A DNA stretch of 64,000 nt from an uncultured Ruminococcus sp. (GCA_934435205.1 CAKSAK010000006.1:1-64000), one strand, 5' to 3'. Numbered from the stretch's first letter, positions 32,989-42,777 are shown. Numbers and translations: made by a program. Notes: generated by a model from the sequence alone, not told the origin.

Positions 32989-35718
32989 TTATTTTTTTGT
33001 AGTCACACTCTTTGAAGCCGACCAAGCGCCGTAATACTTTGTGCCGTTCACTGCCGTGTAGGAACGGACACGAACGTAATATTTTTTGTTGCCGCTGAGC
33101 TTGGAAACTGTGGTCTTGTCGGTCTTGTTGTTTGTTATGGTGACTTTCTTTGCGTTTGTAAACTTGGAGTTAGTTGCATACTGTATCTCATAGCCCGTTG
33201 CAGAGCCTTTCTGCGCCCAATCTACGAAAAATGCTTTGGATTTAGACGTAAGCTTCTGTATCTCCTGCTTGGCAGGGTTTATTGTAAAGGTCTTTGTGAT
33301 AACGCCGCCATATTTGCCCTTGCCTGTTATCTTGATAGTTGCCTTGCCGATATTCTTGTTGTTTGAGTAGGAAACTGTGTAGTCAGTGCCGTTTTTCAGG
33401 GCAGTGCCGTTGTATTTTACTGTAAGGCTCTGGGTGATAGCCTTGCCTGTGTATGCCTTGGTTGAAATGCCAGAAACGGAAGCTTTTGTGATATCATAGC
33501 TTGCGGTCTTTATGCTTTTTATGTCAGACCATGGACCATAGTAGGTCTTGCTTCCAACATTTGTGTAGGAACGCACACGGACGTAGTAATTTTTGTCGGC
33601 TGTCAGACCGCTTACTGTTAGGGTATCGGGCTTGTTGGCGGTGAGGTGTTTTGATGATGCACCGCTCATGTTTGCGTTGGTGGAATACTCTATATCATAG
33701 CCTGTTGCAGAGCCTTTCTGCGCCCAATCCGCAAAGAAGCCTTTGTATCTTGTTTCAAGCTTTTGTATGGTCTGCTTGGCAGGGATAATGTCAAAGCTTG
33801 CGGTATAACTGCCGTAGTAGTTGCCCATGCCTGAGATAGTGATGTTGGCATGACCGATTTTAACATTGTTCGTGACTATCACACGATAGTCGATGTTCTG
33901 ACGGAGAACTTTGCTTCCGTCCTTAACAGTGACTTTCGGAATAATTGCATTGCCTGTGTACTGTGCGGTGTTTGCGTAGGAATAGCCTGATGACGGCATT
34001 TTCTTTGCAATGACTTTTACAGTGCAGACGGCAGACCTTCCGTTAGGCAGGGAGGCTGTTATCTTTGCTGTGCCTTTACCCGTGGCGGTCACAACACCGT
34101 CTTTTACTGTGGTAACGGCTGTGTTGGAGCTTTTCCATGTTACTGTCTGAGGGGTGTCTGAGGTGACATTAGCTTTTAGGGTAATGCTGTCGCCGTATGT
34201 TACTTCTTTTGACGTGGAGTCAAGAGTTATCTGTGAGTTGTCACCGCTGATAGAATAGCTTTTCAGGTCGGGCAGACTTGAAAGAGTCACGGCATAGTCG
34301 CTGTTATAGACCTTTTGCCACATACTTTTCTCGGTGTATTTTTCAGAGCTTGATATGCAAAACTCACCGCTCCATGTGCCGAAATATGACCATGCGGTGT
34401 TTGCTTCAAAGGCTTTGTCAAGGTCGAAAAGACAGCCGTTTTCTGTAAGGGCAACTATTTTTCCGTTTGGTGAATAGTCTGTGGCTTCAAGATATTTTGA
34501 GCTTTGGGCTGAATAATCTCTTGTGCCGGGGTAGATATCCTCTCCGATTATGTCAACATATTCGTCGCCAGGATACCAATTTGCTGCCTGACCATTCCAT
34601 ACCCATATGATATTGTCAAGCTTGTATTCGTTCGTGAGCTTGTCATATATTGCCTGCCAAAGCTTTTTGTAGGCTTCCGAGCCGTCTGCACCCCACCAGA
34701 ACCAGCCGCCGCTTGCCTCGTGGAGCGGTCTGAACAATACCGGAACATCTGCGTCAGAAAGGCGTTTGAGTTGTTTGGCGATCTCGTCAACGTCACTCAT
34801 AAGAGTGTTGTAGCCCTCAGGGTCTGAGCCGTTCATTATTTTGGTAAGCGAGAACTTTGAGCGGTCAACGTTTTTGGTATAAAAACCGCCCCACCAACGT
34901 GGATTTCCGCCGTCTGTACCTGAGAGAAGATATTTGTCAGGGACGTTCCAATGCCAGCAGAATGTTACTATTCCACCTGCCTGCGAGAACTCGATAGCTT
35001 TTTCCACAGCTTCGGAGGTGTCACCGTTCTGGACACGGCATGGAGTATAGCGCATAAAGTCAAGACCCAGCATAGCAGGGGTCTGACCTGTGGCAGACCT
35101 TATAGCTTTGAACTCAGTGCCATTAAGACCGCCGTCGCAATACTGTCCTGTTATGACCTTTTTGCCGTAAACGTCTTTCATATAGCTGTAAAGGCGCTGT
35201 GTGCTTTTTGAAGCGTATGGGTCAACGAGATTTTCAGCGGCAGTGTAGGAGTTTGAAGCGTCCATTTTTTCAATGGTTATGTAGTCAAGAGAAAAATATC
35301 CCCACGACATCGTTATCTTGACAGTGTTCTGACCCTTTTTGAGATAAATACCATTCACTGTGGACGCTTTATAGGCAGAGCCGTTTGCACTGCTGAAAGT
35401 GCCTGCATTTGAGCCGTTTACAGAAAGGTTGTTTATCTTATTCGAGCCTTCCCCACGGCTGTAAAGCTTTATTTTGTAGTATCCGCTTTCGCTGACTGTA
35501 ACAGTCTGTGACCATGTGCAGCTTGAGTCTGAAAAGCGCACAGACTTAGAGCCTGATGCGGAGCTGTCTGTTTGGATATAGGCAGAGCCACCTAAAGTGC
35601 CGTTTTCGGCTTCATATTTTAGCGTCTGCTGTGCAAAAACAGAAAGCTGAGCCGAGCCTGTGGTGAGCATTGCCGCACTTAAAAAGGCGGCTGCGACCTT
35701 TTTGATATTGAAATTCAT
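32989..35718 (-). CDS. Secreted GH26 endo-beta-mannanase with CBM35, Ig-like and duplicated FN3-type modules
   Basis: 909 aa. A signal peptide (1-29, ending SVFAQ) is followed by a CBM35-like module (~34-150). The GH26 catalytic domain (~158-470) has the acid/base in FRPLHEASGG (E334) and nucleophile in VALTENG (E436). A bacterial Ig-like (Big_2) domain comes next (~500-575). A unit then occurs twice, ending in PAKQ.IQKL and a fibronectin-III-like half (WAQKGSATGY in both copies, NYYVRVRSYT / KYYVRVRSYT). The enzyme cuts beta-1,4-mannan backbones outside the cell. No dockerin or sortase motif is visible, so it is free or bound through the repeats. It has its own promoter on the minus strand (35766-35794). 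Confidence 0.93.
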   Translation of the reverse strand: MNFNIKKVAAAFLSAAMLTTGSAQLSVFAQQTLKYEAENGTLGGSAYIQTDSSASGSKSVRFSDSSCTWSQTVTVSESGYYKIKLYSRGEGSNKINNLSVNGSNAGTFSSANGSAYKASTVNGIYLKKGQNTVKITMSWGYFSLDYITIEKMDASNSYTAAENLVDPYASKSTQRLYSYMKDVYGKKVITGQYCDGGLNGTEFKAIRSATGQTPAMLGLDFMRYTPCRVQNGDTSEAVEKAIEFSQAGGIVTFCWHWNVPDKYLLSGTDGGNPRWWGGFYTKNVDRSKFSLTKIMNGSDPEGYNTLMSDVDEIAKQLKRLSDADVPVLFRPLHEASGGWFWWGADGSEAYKKLWQAIYDKLTNEYKLDNIIWVWNGQAANWYPGDEYVDIIGEDIYPGTRDYSAQSSKYLEATDYSPNGKIVALTENGCLFDLDKAFEANTAWSYFGTWSGEFCISSSEKYTEKSMWQKVYNSDYAVTLSSLPDLKSYSISGDNSQITLDSTSKEVTYGDSITLKANVTSDTPQTVTWKSSNTAVTTVKDGVVTATGKGTAKITASLPNGRSAVCTVKVIAKKMPSSGYSYANTAQYTGNAIIPKVTVKDGSKVLRQNIDYRVIVTNNVKIGHANITISGMGNYYGSYTASFDIIPAKQTIQKLETRYKGFFADWAQKGSATGYDIEYSTNANMSGASSKHLTANKPDTLTVSGLTADKNYYVRVRSYTNVGSKTYYGPWSDIKSIKTASYDITKASVSGISTKAYTGKAITQSLTVKYNGTALKNGTDYTVSYSNNKNIGKATIKITGKGKYGGVITKTFTINPAKQEIQKLTSKSKAFFVDWAQKGSATGYEIQYATNSKFTNAKKVTITNNKTDKTTVSKLSGNKKYYVRVRSYTAVNGTKYYGAWSASKSVTTKK

Positions 35719-35743
35719 TTTTGTTTGTCCTTGTCACTTTATT

Positions 35744-35794
35744 TGCGGCTTGACCGCATAACTTAATTTTAGCATATTTTTTGGCTCGTGTAAA
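35744..35794 (-). promoter_or_regulatory. Promoter and leader hairpin of the GH26 gene
   Basis: On the minus strand, TTTACA (35789-35794), 17-bp spacer, TAAAAT (35766-35771). A small inverted repeat TGCGG-TCAAG-CCGCA (35744-35758) lies just downstream of the likely start and could be an operator. Confidence 0.7.
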
Positions 35795-35825
35795 CAGTAA
35801 ATTGCCTAAAAACACGTTGATTTGC

Positions 35826-36839
35826 TTATTTCATTACCCACACTTCACAGACGTATTCGTTAGAGTTTGAAACTTCACCATTTGGCTTCGTTTGGCTGCT
35901 GAGATCATCATATATTATACAGCCTAAATATATGTGATCCAGCCTTTGAGAATAAACTGTTAGGCTGCCTTCATCATCAGTAAATAACAAGTTTGAAAAG
36001 TCTGCGTTTTTTGTATATTCAAAAGCTTCATCATAATTCTTGAAGTTTAATTTAAAAATAGCAACATTTATAAAGTCGCTGTCTGAGGGGAGGTCAAAGT
36101 CGCTGGCATTGCTTTTGAGCTTTTCTATTGTCACCTGTTCCCAATGGTCAATCTCGCCCTCGCTTTCTTCGTAAGTCATTGTGTCAATGCCTAATGCAAG
36201 CAGGCTGTCAAGCTGTCCGCTTACTCTCAGCGGTGTGTAGCCTTTGCTTTCTCGCTTTTTATTTATTTTATCTACTAATATTTTGCTTAGCTTATTTGCC
36301 CCGTTATCCGAATAATATGACGGCTCAGGCTCGGCTGGAGCTGTGTTTACCTCCTGCTGTGCTTCATTTGGCTGATAGTCATTTTGTTCTTCGGGCTGTG
36401 CTTGGACAGGCTCTTCGGGTTGAGCGGTAGTCATTGTGGTGGTGCCTGCTGTGCCTGTGGAAGCTTGCCTAATACCGCCTGAAATTTTGTCTATCTCATC
36501 TGCTGTGGGTGCAGGTGCGGTGGTTGTAGTAGTGGTAGGTACAGTTGTTGTGGTGGCAGTCGTTGTCTGCGGTGTGGTCGTTACAGTGGCAGAAGTTGTC
36601 ACAGCTTGCGCAGGCTCGGGGGTCTTAGTCTCTACGGCATTGTTTTTCTTGCTGACAACGGCGAACACTGACGATGCGGCTATGATAGCGACTGCAACAC
36701 AAACTATTGGTATGGTTCTTTTGCGTGACGTGTTTACCTTTATAAGTATTTCTTCACGCTCGTTGACGATGGACATACAGGCAAAGCAGAAAGTAGAATC
36801 ATCGTGAAGCTCGCTGCCACAGTGAGGACAAGTTCTCAT
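35826..36839 (-). CDS. Zinc-ribbon / membrane / Thr-rich-linker protein with extracytoplasmic C-terminal domain
   Basis: 337 aa from ATG 36839 (GGGAG upstream). The frame is open 27 codons further up but lacks a site. A zinc ribbon (CPHCGSELHDDSTFCFAC) is followed by a transmembrane helix (~45-65), a long Thr/Ala/Val linker rich in TTT and a C-terminal ~170-residue domain. That domain begins YSDNGANKLSKILVDKINKK and has LRVSGQLDSLLALGIDTM, reminiscent of degenerate CAP/SCP-like domains. It is a clear paralogue of 49499-50494, which sits beside a Ser/Thr kinase. Function unknown; a signalling or cell-surface role is inferred from the zinc ribbon inside and the domain outside. Confidence 0.8.
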   Translation of the reverse strand: MRTCPHCGSELHDDSTFCFACMSIVNEREEILIKVNTSRKRTIPIVCVAVAIIAASSVFAVVSKKNNAVETKTPEPAQAVTTSATVTTTPQTTTATTTTVPTTTTTTAPAPTADEIDKISGGIRQASTGTAGTTTMTTAQPEEPVQAQPEEQNDYQPNEAQQEVNTAPAEPEPSYYSDNGANKLSKILVDKINKKRESKGYTPLRVSGQLDSLLALGIDTMTYEESEGEIDHWEQVTIEKLKSNASDFDLPSDSDFINVAIFKLNFKNYDEAFEYTKNADFSNLLFTDDEGSLTVYSQRLDHIYLGCIIYDDLSSQTKPNGEVSNSNEYVCEVWVMK

Positions 36840-36958
36840 TTTTTTACGCTCCCTTGATTTGGTTATTTTAATTCTATCACATTTTTTGTAAATTGTAAAT
36901 ATGCTTGAGACGTTTTGCATGATTTTTAAGAATGCTCACTGTCTATGCTGGCTTTTAT

Positions 36959-36987
36959 TTGACATTTCGTCATTCATGTGATATAAT
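36959..36987 (+). promoter_or_regulatory. Promoter of rnpB
   Basis: TTGACA (36959-36964), 17-bp spacer, TATAAT (36982-36987), both perfect consensus boxes. Confidence 0.88.
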
Positions 36988-36992
36988 CATAG

Positions 36993-37340
36993 TGTGAGCG
37001 AGCTATGCGATAGCGTAAACGTTCTAGGTTTATGAGGAAAGTCCGAGCATCATAGAGCAGGATAGCTGATAACGTCAGCCGAGGGTGACCTTAGAGCCAG
37101 TGCAACAGAAATATACCGCCAACTTTTGTTGGTAAGGGTGGAAAGGCGGGGTAAAAGCCCACCAGAATGGCGGAGACGTCATTGCTATGTAAACCTTATC
37201 CGATGCAACACCAATGGTAGCTTGCAAGTCAATGGCTGCTCGTCAGACTTGGGGCTATAGGTGGCTAGAGCTGTGCGGCGACGTACAGTCCAGATAGATT
37301 ATCGCACTCGACAAAACTCGGCTTATCGGTTCGGTCACAT
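36993..37340 (+). ncRNA. rnpB: RNase P RNA
   Basis: Catalytic RNA that matures tRNA 5' ends. Recognised by the conserved blocks GAGGAAAGTCCGAGCAT (CR-I), ACAGAAATATACCGCC, GGTAAGGGTGGAAAGG, GTAAACC with CCGATGCAACACC, and the terminal ACAAAACTCGGCTTATCG. Length of about 350 nt is normal. The ends are estimated from the promoter and the last conserved block. Confidence 0.93.
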
Positions 37341-37343
37341 TTG

Positions 37344-37392
37344 CTCCGTCAGTTAAACTTTTTTAAGCTTAACTACGGGGCTTATTTTTTTT
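37344..37392 (+). terminator. Terminator of rnpB
   Basis: GCTCCGTCAGTTAA pairs imperfectly with TTAACTACGGGGC, followed by an eight-T stretch. Confidence 0.75.
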
Positions 37393-37452
37393 AATAATAC
37401 ATAAATTTGGTCATTTGTTTTGTGCATTATAAATAAATTTCGGTAATTCCCC

Positions 37453-37481
37453 TTGTGATTTTACGGAAAATATGTTATAAT
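37453..37481 (+). promoter_or_regulatory. Promoter of the GGDEF-EAL gene
   Basis: TTGTGA (37453-37458), 17-bp spacer, TATAAT (37476-37481), 41 bp before the ATG. Confidence 0.75.
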
Positions 37482-37522
37482 GATACTAGACGTATTTATA
37501 TAAGCAGAGGAGGGCTGTTTGT

Positions 37523-39685
37523 ATGGACATACCAGCTAAGACCTATAACGAAAAGTTCGAGAGCTTTTTGAAAATACTTGAAAGCGATGACAGATTTGAT
37601 AATGTGTGCAAGAATCTTCTCGAAAGTATTTGCTCTGCACTTTATGTCAATGCGGCTACGGTAACAGTTTCAGGCTATGAAAACTCAGAACCTTTGAGTT
37701 ATGAATTGATCGCTGATACACATAAATATACTGTATTTGCTTTTGATAAAGAATTTAATAGAAATAGATACAATGCAATGAAAAAAGCACTTATGCAAAC
37801 TGGTATCCACGTTGCGGATAAGGCTCATCCGAATGGAGATGCGGAGGAAATATCCCTGCGTGGTGTGGTGTATCCTTGTTCACTCACTTGTGCTGTCAAG
37901 GACTCCAATAAGTATGTTGCATATTTCAATCTTTTGTCCTCTGATCCTGAGAGAGTATGGTCTCCTGAGGAGATACAGCTAGCCTCACGTCTGACATATA
38001 TACTTTCTGGCATGCTTCATACCAGGAGAGCGGCTGAACATGCTGAAAGCACTACTCGCACGCTTACTGACGTTATGGATAATATGAATTCCTATGTGCT
38101 TGCAGTGGTACAGGACAGTGGTGAGATAGTTTTTGCCAGCAAGAGCTTTGAACAGTATTTTGGGAAACTGGTCGGCAAAAAGGAAAGTGACGTTTTCAGC
38201 AAGACTTGGTGTGAGCTTCCTGCTCATAAGGAAGGAATGCTTTTTGGAGGAGATTATTATTCCGAGATCGTGAACAAATGGTTCAATGTTTCGGAAAAAT
38301 TCATAAAATGGCATGACGGCAGAACTATCAGACTTTGCACACTTAATGATATCTCAGAAAAGATAAATTATGAGAGGGTCATCGAGAAGCAGGTCTTTTA
38401 CGATAATCTCACAGGTCTTCCTAACAGATTAAGTCTTGATAAAAGTATACAGGGCATTATTGAAAGCGATGAGAACAGCACTGTTATGCTCATTGACCTT
38501 GATAATTTCAAAAACATAAATGACAGCTATGGTCACAATAATGGTGACCGACTTCTTAAAGAGATAGGTAAATTCTTTGAGAATTTTGCTCAGAAGAATA
38601 AAAAGCTGAGCGTTTTTAGATTTGGCAGCGATGAGTTCGTTGTTCTTCTGAGAGATCAGGATCAGGTCGAGATCGACGAGATATGCAAGAACATACATGA
38701 TAAGTTCAACATAGAGTGGCAGATAGCTAACAGCACTTGCTATTGCACTTGTTCAATGGGCGTGGCAAAGTTCCCAAAGCTTGACGATACTGTAAACACG
38801 GTTCTTAAAAGGATCGACCTTGCCATTTCATATGCGAAAAAGCAGGGCAAGAATTGCACTATAAATTATAACGAAACTATCGGCAGGATACTTTCAAGGC
38901 AGATCGACCTTGAAAGGCTCATGCACAAGGATATCACAAACGGCTTTGCACATTTCACGGCGTACTATCAGCCTATATTCAGTAGCTCGGAAAAGAAGCT
39001 TGTGGGCTGTGAAGCGCTTATGAGGTGGAATCCACCTGAGTTTGGTCAGGTTTCCCCTGCCGAATTTATCCCTATGGCGGAAAGACTTGGCTATATCAAT
39101 CTCTTGGGCGAGAACATGATAAGGATCGCAGGCAGACAGTGCAAAAAGTGGGCTGACGCAGGGCTTGATTTGAGAATGAACATCAATCTGTCTGTAGGTC
39201 AGATAATTGAGCCTGATTTTCTTGACAAGATAGACGCACTTTTTGACGAAACAGGTGCGCCCCCTGAGAAGATATGCTTTGAGGTCACAGAAAGTCTTGC
39301 TATCCATGATATGGGAAAGATGAAGGAGCTTTTGAAGCATATAACAGACAAGGGCGTGAAGATAGCGCTGGACGATTTCGGAACGGGATATTCTTCGCTT
39401 AACTGCATAAAGGAAATGCCGTTGAATACCATTAAAATAGACAAGTCGTTTATTGATGATATCGCAAAAAATCCTGACACTGCGGTGTTTGTTAAAATGA
39501 TAGTTAACCTTTCTCATGATCTGCATATAGCAGTTTGCGCAGAGGGCGTTGAAGAACAGGTGCAGTTCGATATCCTGAGAGATCTGGAAACGGACGTTAT
39601 ACAAGGCTATTATTTCGGCAGACCTATGCCGTCAGACAAGTTTGAGGAGAAGTTCCTTAGCGAGAAGCTCCAGTCAATAAAATAG
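37523..39685 (+). CDS. GGDEF-EAL protein, probable c-di-GMP phosphodiesterase
   Basis: 720 aa, cytoplasmic. An N-terminal ~280 residues with GAF/PAS-like features (a PAS-type stretch begins near LTDVMDNMNSYVLAVVQDSG) are followed by a GGDEF domain whose active-site motif is GSDEF (368-372), so the second glycine is replaced. The EAL domain is intact: CEALMRW (E497), the asparagine region MNINLSV, DDFGTGYSSL and KIDKSFI. An intact EAL with an altered GGDEF suggests c-di-GMP breakdown, perhaps stimulated by GTP, rather than synthesis. GGAGGG precedes the ATG. It stands alone between its promoter and a terminator. Confidence 0.9.
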   Translation: MDIPAKTYNEKFESFLKILESDDRFDNVCKNLLESICSALYVNAATVTVSGYENSEPLSYELIADTHKYTVFAFDKEFNRNRYNAMKKALMQTGIHVADKAHPNGDAEEISLRGVVYPCSLTCAVKDSNKYVAYFNLLSSDPERVWSPEEIQLASRLTYILSGMLHTRRAAEHAESTTRTLTDVMDNMNSYVLAVVQDSGEIVFASKSFEQYFGKLVGKKESDVFSKTWCELPAHKEGMLFGGDYYSEIVNKWFNVSEKFIKWHDGRTIRLCTLNDISEKINYERVIEKQVFYDNLTGLPNRLSLDKSIQGIIESDENSTVMLIDLDNFKNINDSYGHNNGDRLLKEIGKFFENFAQKNKKLSVFRFGSDEFVVLLRDQDQVEIDEICKNIHDKFNIEWQIANSTCYCTCSMGVAKFPKLDDTVNTVLKRIDLAISYAKKQGKNCTINYNETIGRILSRQIDLERLMHKDITNGFAHFTAYYQPIFSSSEKKLVGCEALMRWNPPEFGQVSPAEFIPMAERLGYINLLGENMIRIAGRQCKKWADAGLDLRMNINLSVGQIIEPDFLDKIDALFDETGAPPEKICFEVTESLAIHDMGKMKELLKHITDKGVKIALDDFGTGYSSLNCIKEMPLNTIKIDKSFIDDIAKNPDTAVFVKMIVNLSHDLHIAVCAEGVEEQVQFDILRDLETDVIQGYYFGRPMPSDKFEEKFLSEKLQSIK

Positions 39686-39706
39686 GTCGCCAAAAAAGCA
39701 AGTTCG

Positions 39707-39737
39707 ACCGTCGGGCGTGTAACCCGACGGTTTTATG
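39707..39737 (+). terminator. Terminator after the GGDEF-EAL gene
   Basis: ACCGTCGGG / CCCGACGGT stem followed by TTTTATG. Confidence 0.8.
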
Positions 39738-39780
39738 TAATATGGTAAGATTATAATATCAAAAATAAAGGGGAAAGCTT

Positions 39781-41742
39781 ATGAGTGATGAGAAAAAAGA
39801 CGTAAACAGCCAGCAGGAGAATGTGGGCAAAAAGGGCATAAACAAAAAGCTTATTATCGCTTTTGCAGGCATGGGCGCTGTTATAGTGGGGCTTGTTATT
39901 GCGCTGATACTGGTGGCAACGTCAGGCAAAAAAGACGTGGACAGCTCGGCTTCAAAGGCGGAGAGCAGTTCTGCGGTGGCTTCAGAAACCGATGACAGCA
40001 GTGATGAGGACTCTGAGGCTGATGAAAGCGAGGACGAGCCTGATGCTGATGAGGAGGAAAGCTCTCAGGAAAGCAAGGACGATAAAAAGGAAAAGGGCTT
40101 TATCATCTCCTATTCAGGGGATAACAGCTGGCAGGACGGCGACAAGGTCATGACGGGCATGGAGATAGGCATTGAGAACAACTCCGATGAAGCCCTCAAG
40201 GAGTGGACGCTGGAGCTTGAAATAGACCAGCTCAAAAGCTGTGACGGCTGGAACGGCAACTTTAAGGTGAAAGGCAACAAGCTCACGGTCACGAATGTTG
40301 ACTACAATGGTGAGATAGCAAAGGGCGGTTCGACCTCTATCGGCTGTAATATCGGCACTGGAACAAAGCTCAATGTTAAGTCTGCAAAGCTAAACGGTGT
40401 GGAGTGTACTGTTAAAAAGGGCAAGGTATCACAGAATAATAACAATAACAACAATAATCAGAATAATGACAAAAAGGCCACGGAAAAGGACGTTAAAAAG
40501 CTTCTAAAGCGTACCTCAAAGGCTAAACAGGGTGATGATTGGCTTCACACAGACGGAAGCAAGATACTTGATAAGGACGGCAAAGAGGTTTGGCTCACGG
40601 GCGTAAACTGGTTTGGCTACAACACAGGCACTAACACCTTTGACGGACTTTGGAACAGCGAGCTTGTGTCATCGGTGGAAGCTATCGCAGACCATGGCTT
40701 CAATCTTATAAGAGTGCCTATGTCAGCGGAGCTTATCAACCAGTGGTCAGAGGGCGAATATCCAAAGGCAAACTACAATAACGCATACAATGAAGAGCTG
40801 AACTCTATGAACAGCCTTGAGATATTTGATTATTTTCTCAAGCTTGCGGAGGAAAACGGTCTTAAAGTAATGCCTGATATCCATTCAGCGGAAACCAATG
40901 CCAGCGGTCACACTGTAAATCTGTGGTATACTGACAATGTCACTGTAAAGGACTATTACCATGCTTTGGAGTGGCTTGCTGACAGATATAAGGACAATGA
41001 CACTATCATTGCATTTGACCTGAAAAACGAGCCTCACGGCAAGCCTAACGAGGGCGACGCTGCGGCAATATGGAATAATTCAAAGGACGCAAACAACTGG
41101 AAGTATGTGGCTGAAACGGCGGCGAGCAAGGTGCTTGCGAAAAATCCTAATGTGCTTATAATGGTCGAGGGTATCGAGATATACCCTAAGAACATCAAGA
41201 AAAACGGGGATTATTCTTCCACAAACAGTGATGATTACTATTTCAACTGGTGGGGCGGAAACCTCAGAGGAGTAAAGGACTATCCTATCGACCTTGGAAA
41301 ATATCAGGATAAGCTTGTTTACTCACCGCACGACTATGGCCCGACAGTTTATCAGCAGCCTTGGTTCGAGGGGGATTACACCTACAAGAGCCTTATGAAA
41401 GACTGCTGGAAGGACAACTGGTTCTACATTCAGGAGCAGGATATCGCACCGCTTCTTATAGGCGAGTGGGGCGGCTTTATGACAGAGCCTAATCTTACTT
41501 GGATGACCTACATGAGAAAGCTCATAAAGGACAATCATGTAAATCACACCTTCTGGTGCTTCAATGCAAACTCAGGTGACACGGGCGGACTTGTAAAGGA
41601 CGATTTTGTTACATGGGACGAGGAAAAGTATGATTTCGTCAAGGAAGTTCTTTGGCAGGAGGGAGGCAAGTTCGTTGGACTTGACCACGCTATCCCGCTT
41701 GGAGATAACGGTATAACTTTGAAAAAGGCAAAGGGTCTTTGA
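39781..41742 (+). CDS. Membrane-anchored GH5 cellulase with CBM2-like module
   Basis: 653 aa. A short basic cytoplasmic N-terminus and one transmembrane helix (~24-47) are followed by an acidic Ser/Asp/Glu linker (to ~102), a cellulose-binding beta-sandwich resembling CBM2 (~103-220, NNSDEALKEWTLELEI, GWNGNF), an Asn-rich linker and a GH5 domain (~250-630). Catalytic glutamates are in DLKNEPHG (E417, acid/base) and IGEWGG (E562, nucleophile). GVNWFGYNTG is typical of GH5 subfamily 1-like endoglucanases. The helix is uncleaved-looking (no AxA site), so the enzyme is probably displayed on the membrane outer face. AAAGGGGAAAG precedes the ATG. Confidence 0.92.
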   Translation: MSDEKKDVNSQQENVGKKGINKKLIIAFAGMGAVIVGLVIALILVATSGKKDVDSSASKAESSSAVASETDDSSDEDSEADESEDEPDADEEESSQESKDDKKEKGFIISYSGDNSWQDGDKVMTGMEIGIENNSDEALKEWTLELEIDQLKSCDGWNGNFKVKGNKLTVTNVDYNGEIAKGGSTSIGCNIGTGTKLNVKSAKLNGVECTVKKGKVSQNNNNNNNNQNNDKKATEKDVKKLLKRTSKAKQGDDWLHTDGSKILDKDGKEVWLTGVNWFGYNTGTNTFDGLWNSELVSSVEAIADHGFNLIRVPMSAELINQWSEGEYPKANYNNAYNEELNSMNSLEIFDYFLKLAEENGLKVMPDIHSAETNASGHTVNLWYTDNVTVKDYYHALEWLADRYKDNDTIIAFDLKNEPHGKPNEGDAAAIWNNSKDANNWKYVAETAASKVLAKNPNVLIMVEGIEIYPKNIKKNGDYSSTNSDDYYFNWWGGNLRGVKDYPIDLGKYQDKLVYSPHDYGPTVYQQPWFEGDYTYKSLMKDCWKDNWFYIQEQDIAPLLIGEWGGFMTEPNLTWMTYMRKLIKDNHVNHTFWCFNANSGDTGGLVKDDFVTWDEEKYDFVKEVLWQEGGKFVGLDHAIPLGDNGITLKKAKGL

Positions 41743-41753
41743 TATCACATATA

Positions 41754-41793
41754 AAAATAGCGGACGAAGTTTTAAGGCTTCGTCCGCTTTTGT
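41754..41793. terminator. Bidirectional terminator between GH5 and DegV genes
   Basis: AGCGGACGAAG (41759-41769) and CTTCGTCCGCT (41778-41788) form an 11-bp stem with A and T runs on the two sides, serving both convergent genes. Confidence 0.88.
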
Positions 41794-41807
41794 ATTGTAT
41801 TGTATTT

Positions 41808-42677
41808 TTATCGCTGGTCGCCCATAAAGAACAGTGCGAGAGTTCCAGGCCCTGAGTGTGAGCCTATAACAGCACCTGTGTAGCAGATATGCACAGTGGT
41901 CTTCTTGCCAAGCTTTTTTCGCATAAGGTCGGCTGCATATTCTGCGTCTGAAAGGCAGTCGCCATGGCAGACAGCTACTGTGGAATTATCCCAGTTTCCC
42001 ATGCGTTCGCTCATCATATCCACAAGCTTTTCAATGGATTGCTTTCTGCCTCGTATCTTTCCAACTGGGATAAGATGTCCCTCGTTGTCAACGTGGAGAA
42101 GCGGTTTAATGCCAAGAATAGAGCCTGCTATGGCAGCGGTCTTTGATACTCTGCCACCTCGGTGAAGATATTTCAGATCATCAACTGTGAAAACATGGCA
42201 TAGGTGAAGCCTGTTGTCAGTGATCCACTGGGCAAGCTCGTCAATGGAAAGTCCCTGCTTTTTCTTTTCGTCAGCCTTTATGAGCAAAAGACCCTCGCCT
42301 GTTGAAGCACAGAGTGAGTCTATGCAGATTATCTTGCCTTCTGGGTATTTTTCCATTACGCTATCTCTTGCAATGCAGGATGTGTTGAAGCTGCCGCTAA
42401 GACCTGACGAAAATCCAAGATAAAGCACGTCATAGCCTGCGGCAAGTTCCTTTTCAAAAGCCTGTTCATAGTCGGAGATCCCTATTTGCGATGTTTTCGT
42501 TACTGCTCCGTTTCGCATTTGGGAATAAAATTCAGGCAGTGTCATTTCATTCTTGCTTTTTACAACACCGTTTACTTCAAAAGATAAGTCCAGAAGCGTC
42601 ACGTCCATATTTTTTAATATATCCTCCGACAGATCGCAGGTGGAGTCGGAATATAGCTTGTATTTTCTGTCAGACAT
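41808..42677 (-). CDS. DegV-family fatty-acid-binding protein
   Basis: 289 aa, the family norm. The N-terminal YKLYSDSTCDLSEDI, the central LGFSSGLSGSFNTSCIARD and the VFTVDDLKYLHRGGRVS signature are all present. DegV/FakB proteins bind a fatty acid and can present it to the kinase FakA for phospholipid synthesis. No fakA lies nearby, so ligand and role are open. A ribosome site AAAAGGAGG lies before the ATG on the minus strand. Confidence 0.93.
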   Translation of the reverse strand: MSDRKYKLYSDSTCDLSEDILKNMDVTLLDLSFEVNGVVKSKNEMTLPEFYSQMRNGAVTKTSQIGISDYEQAFEKELAAGYDVLYLGFSSGLSGSFNTSCIARDSVMEKYPEGKIICIDSLCASTGEGLLLIKADEKKKQGLSIDELAQWITDNRLHLCHVFTVDDLKYLHRGGRVSKTAAIAGSILGIKPLLHVDNEGHLIPVGKIRGRKQSIEKLVDMMSERMGNWDNSTVAVCHGDCLSDAEYAADLMRKKLGKKTTVHICYTGAVIGSHSGPGTLALFFMGDQR

Positions 42678-42777
42678 TTTTATCCTCCTTTTGCCGTTTG
42701 GGCAACAATATATAAAAATATTATAACATATGGGCGGGCTTTTGTAAAATATCCCTCAATTATACTTTGTAAAATTT

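Noticed and set aside
36436..36807. Val-rich plus-strand frame opposite the zinc-ribbon protein gene
   Set aside because: It is the complement of the Thr-rich linker codons (ACN versus NGT).
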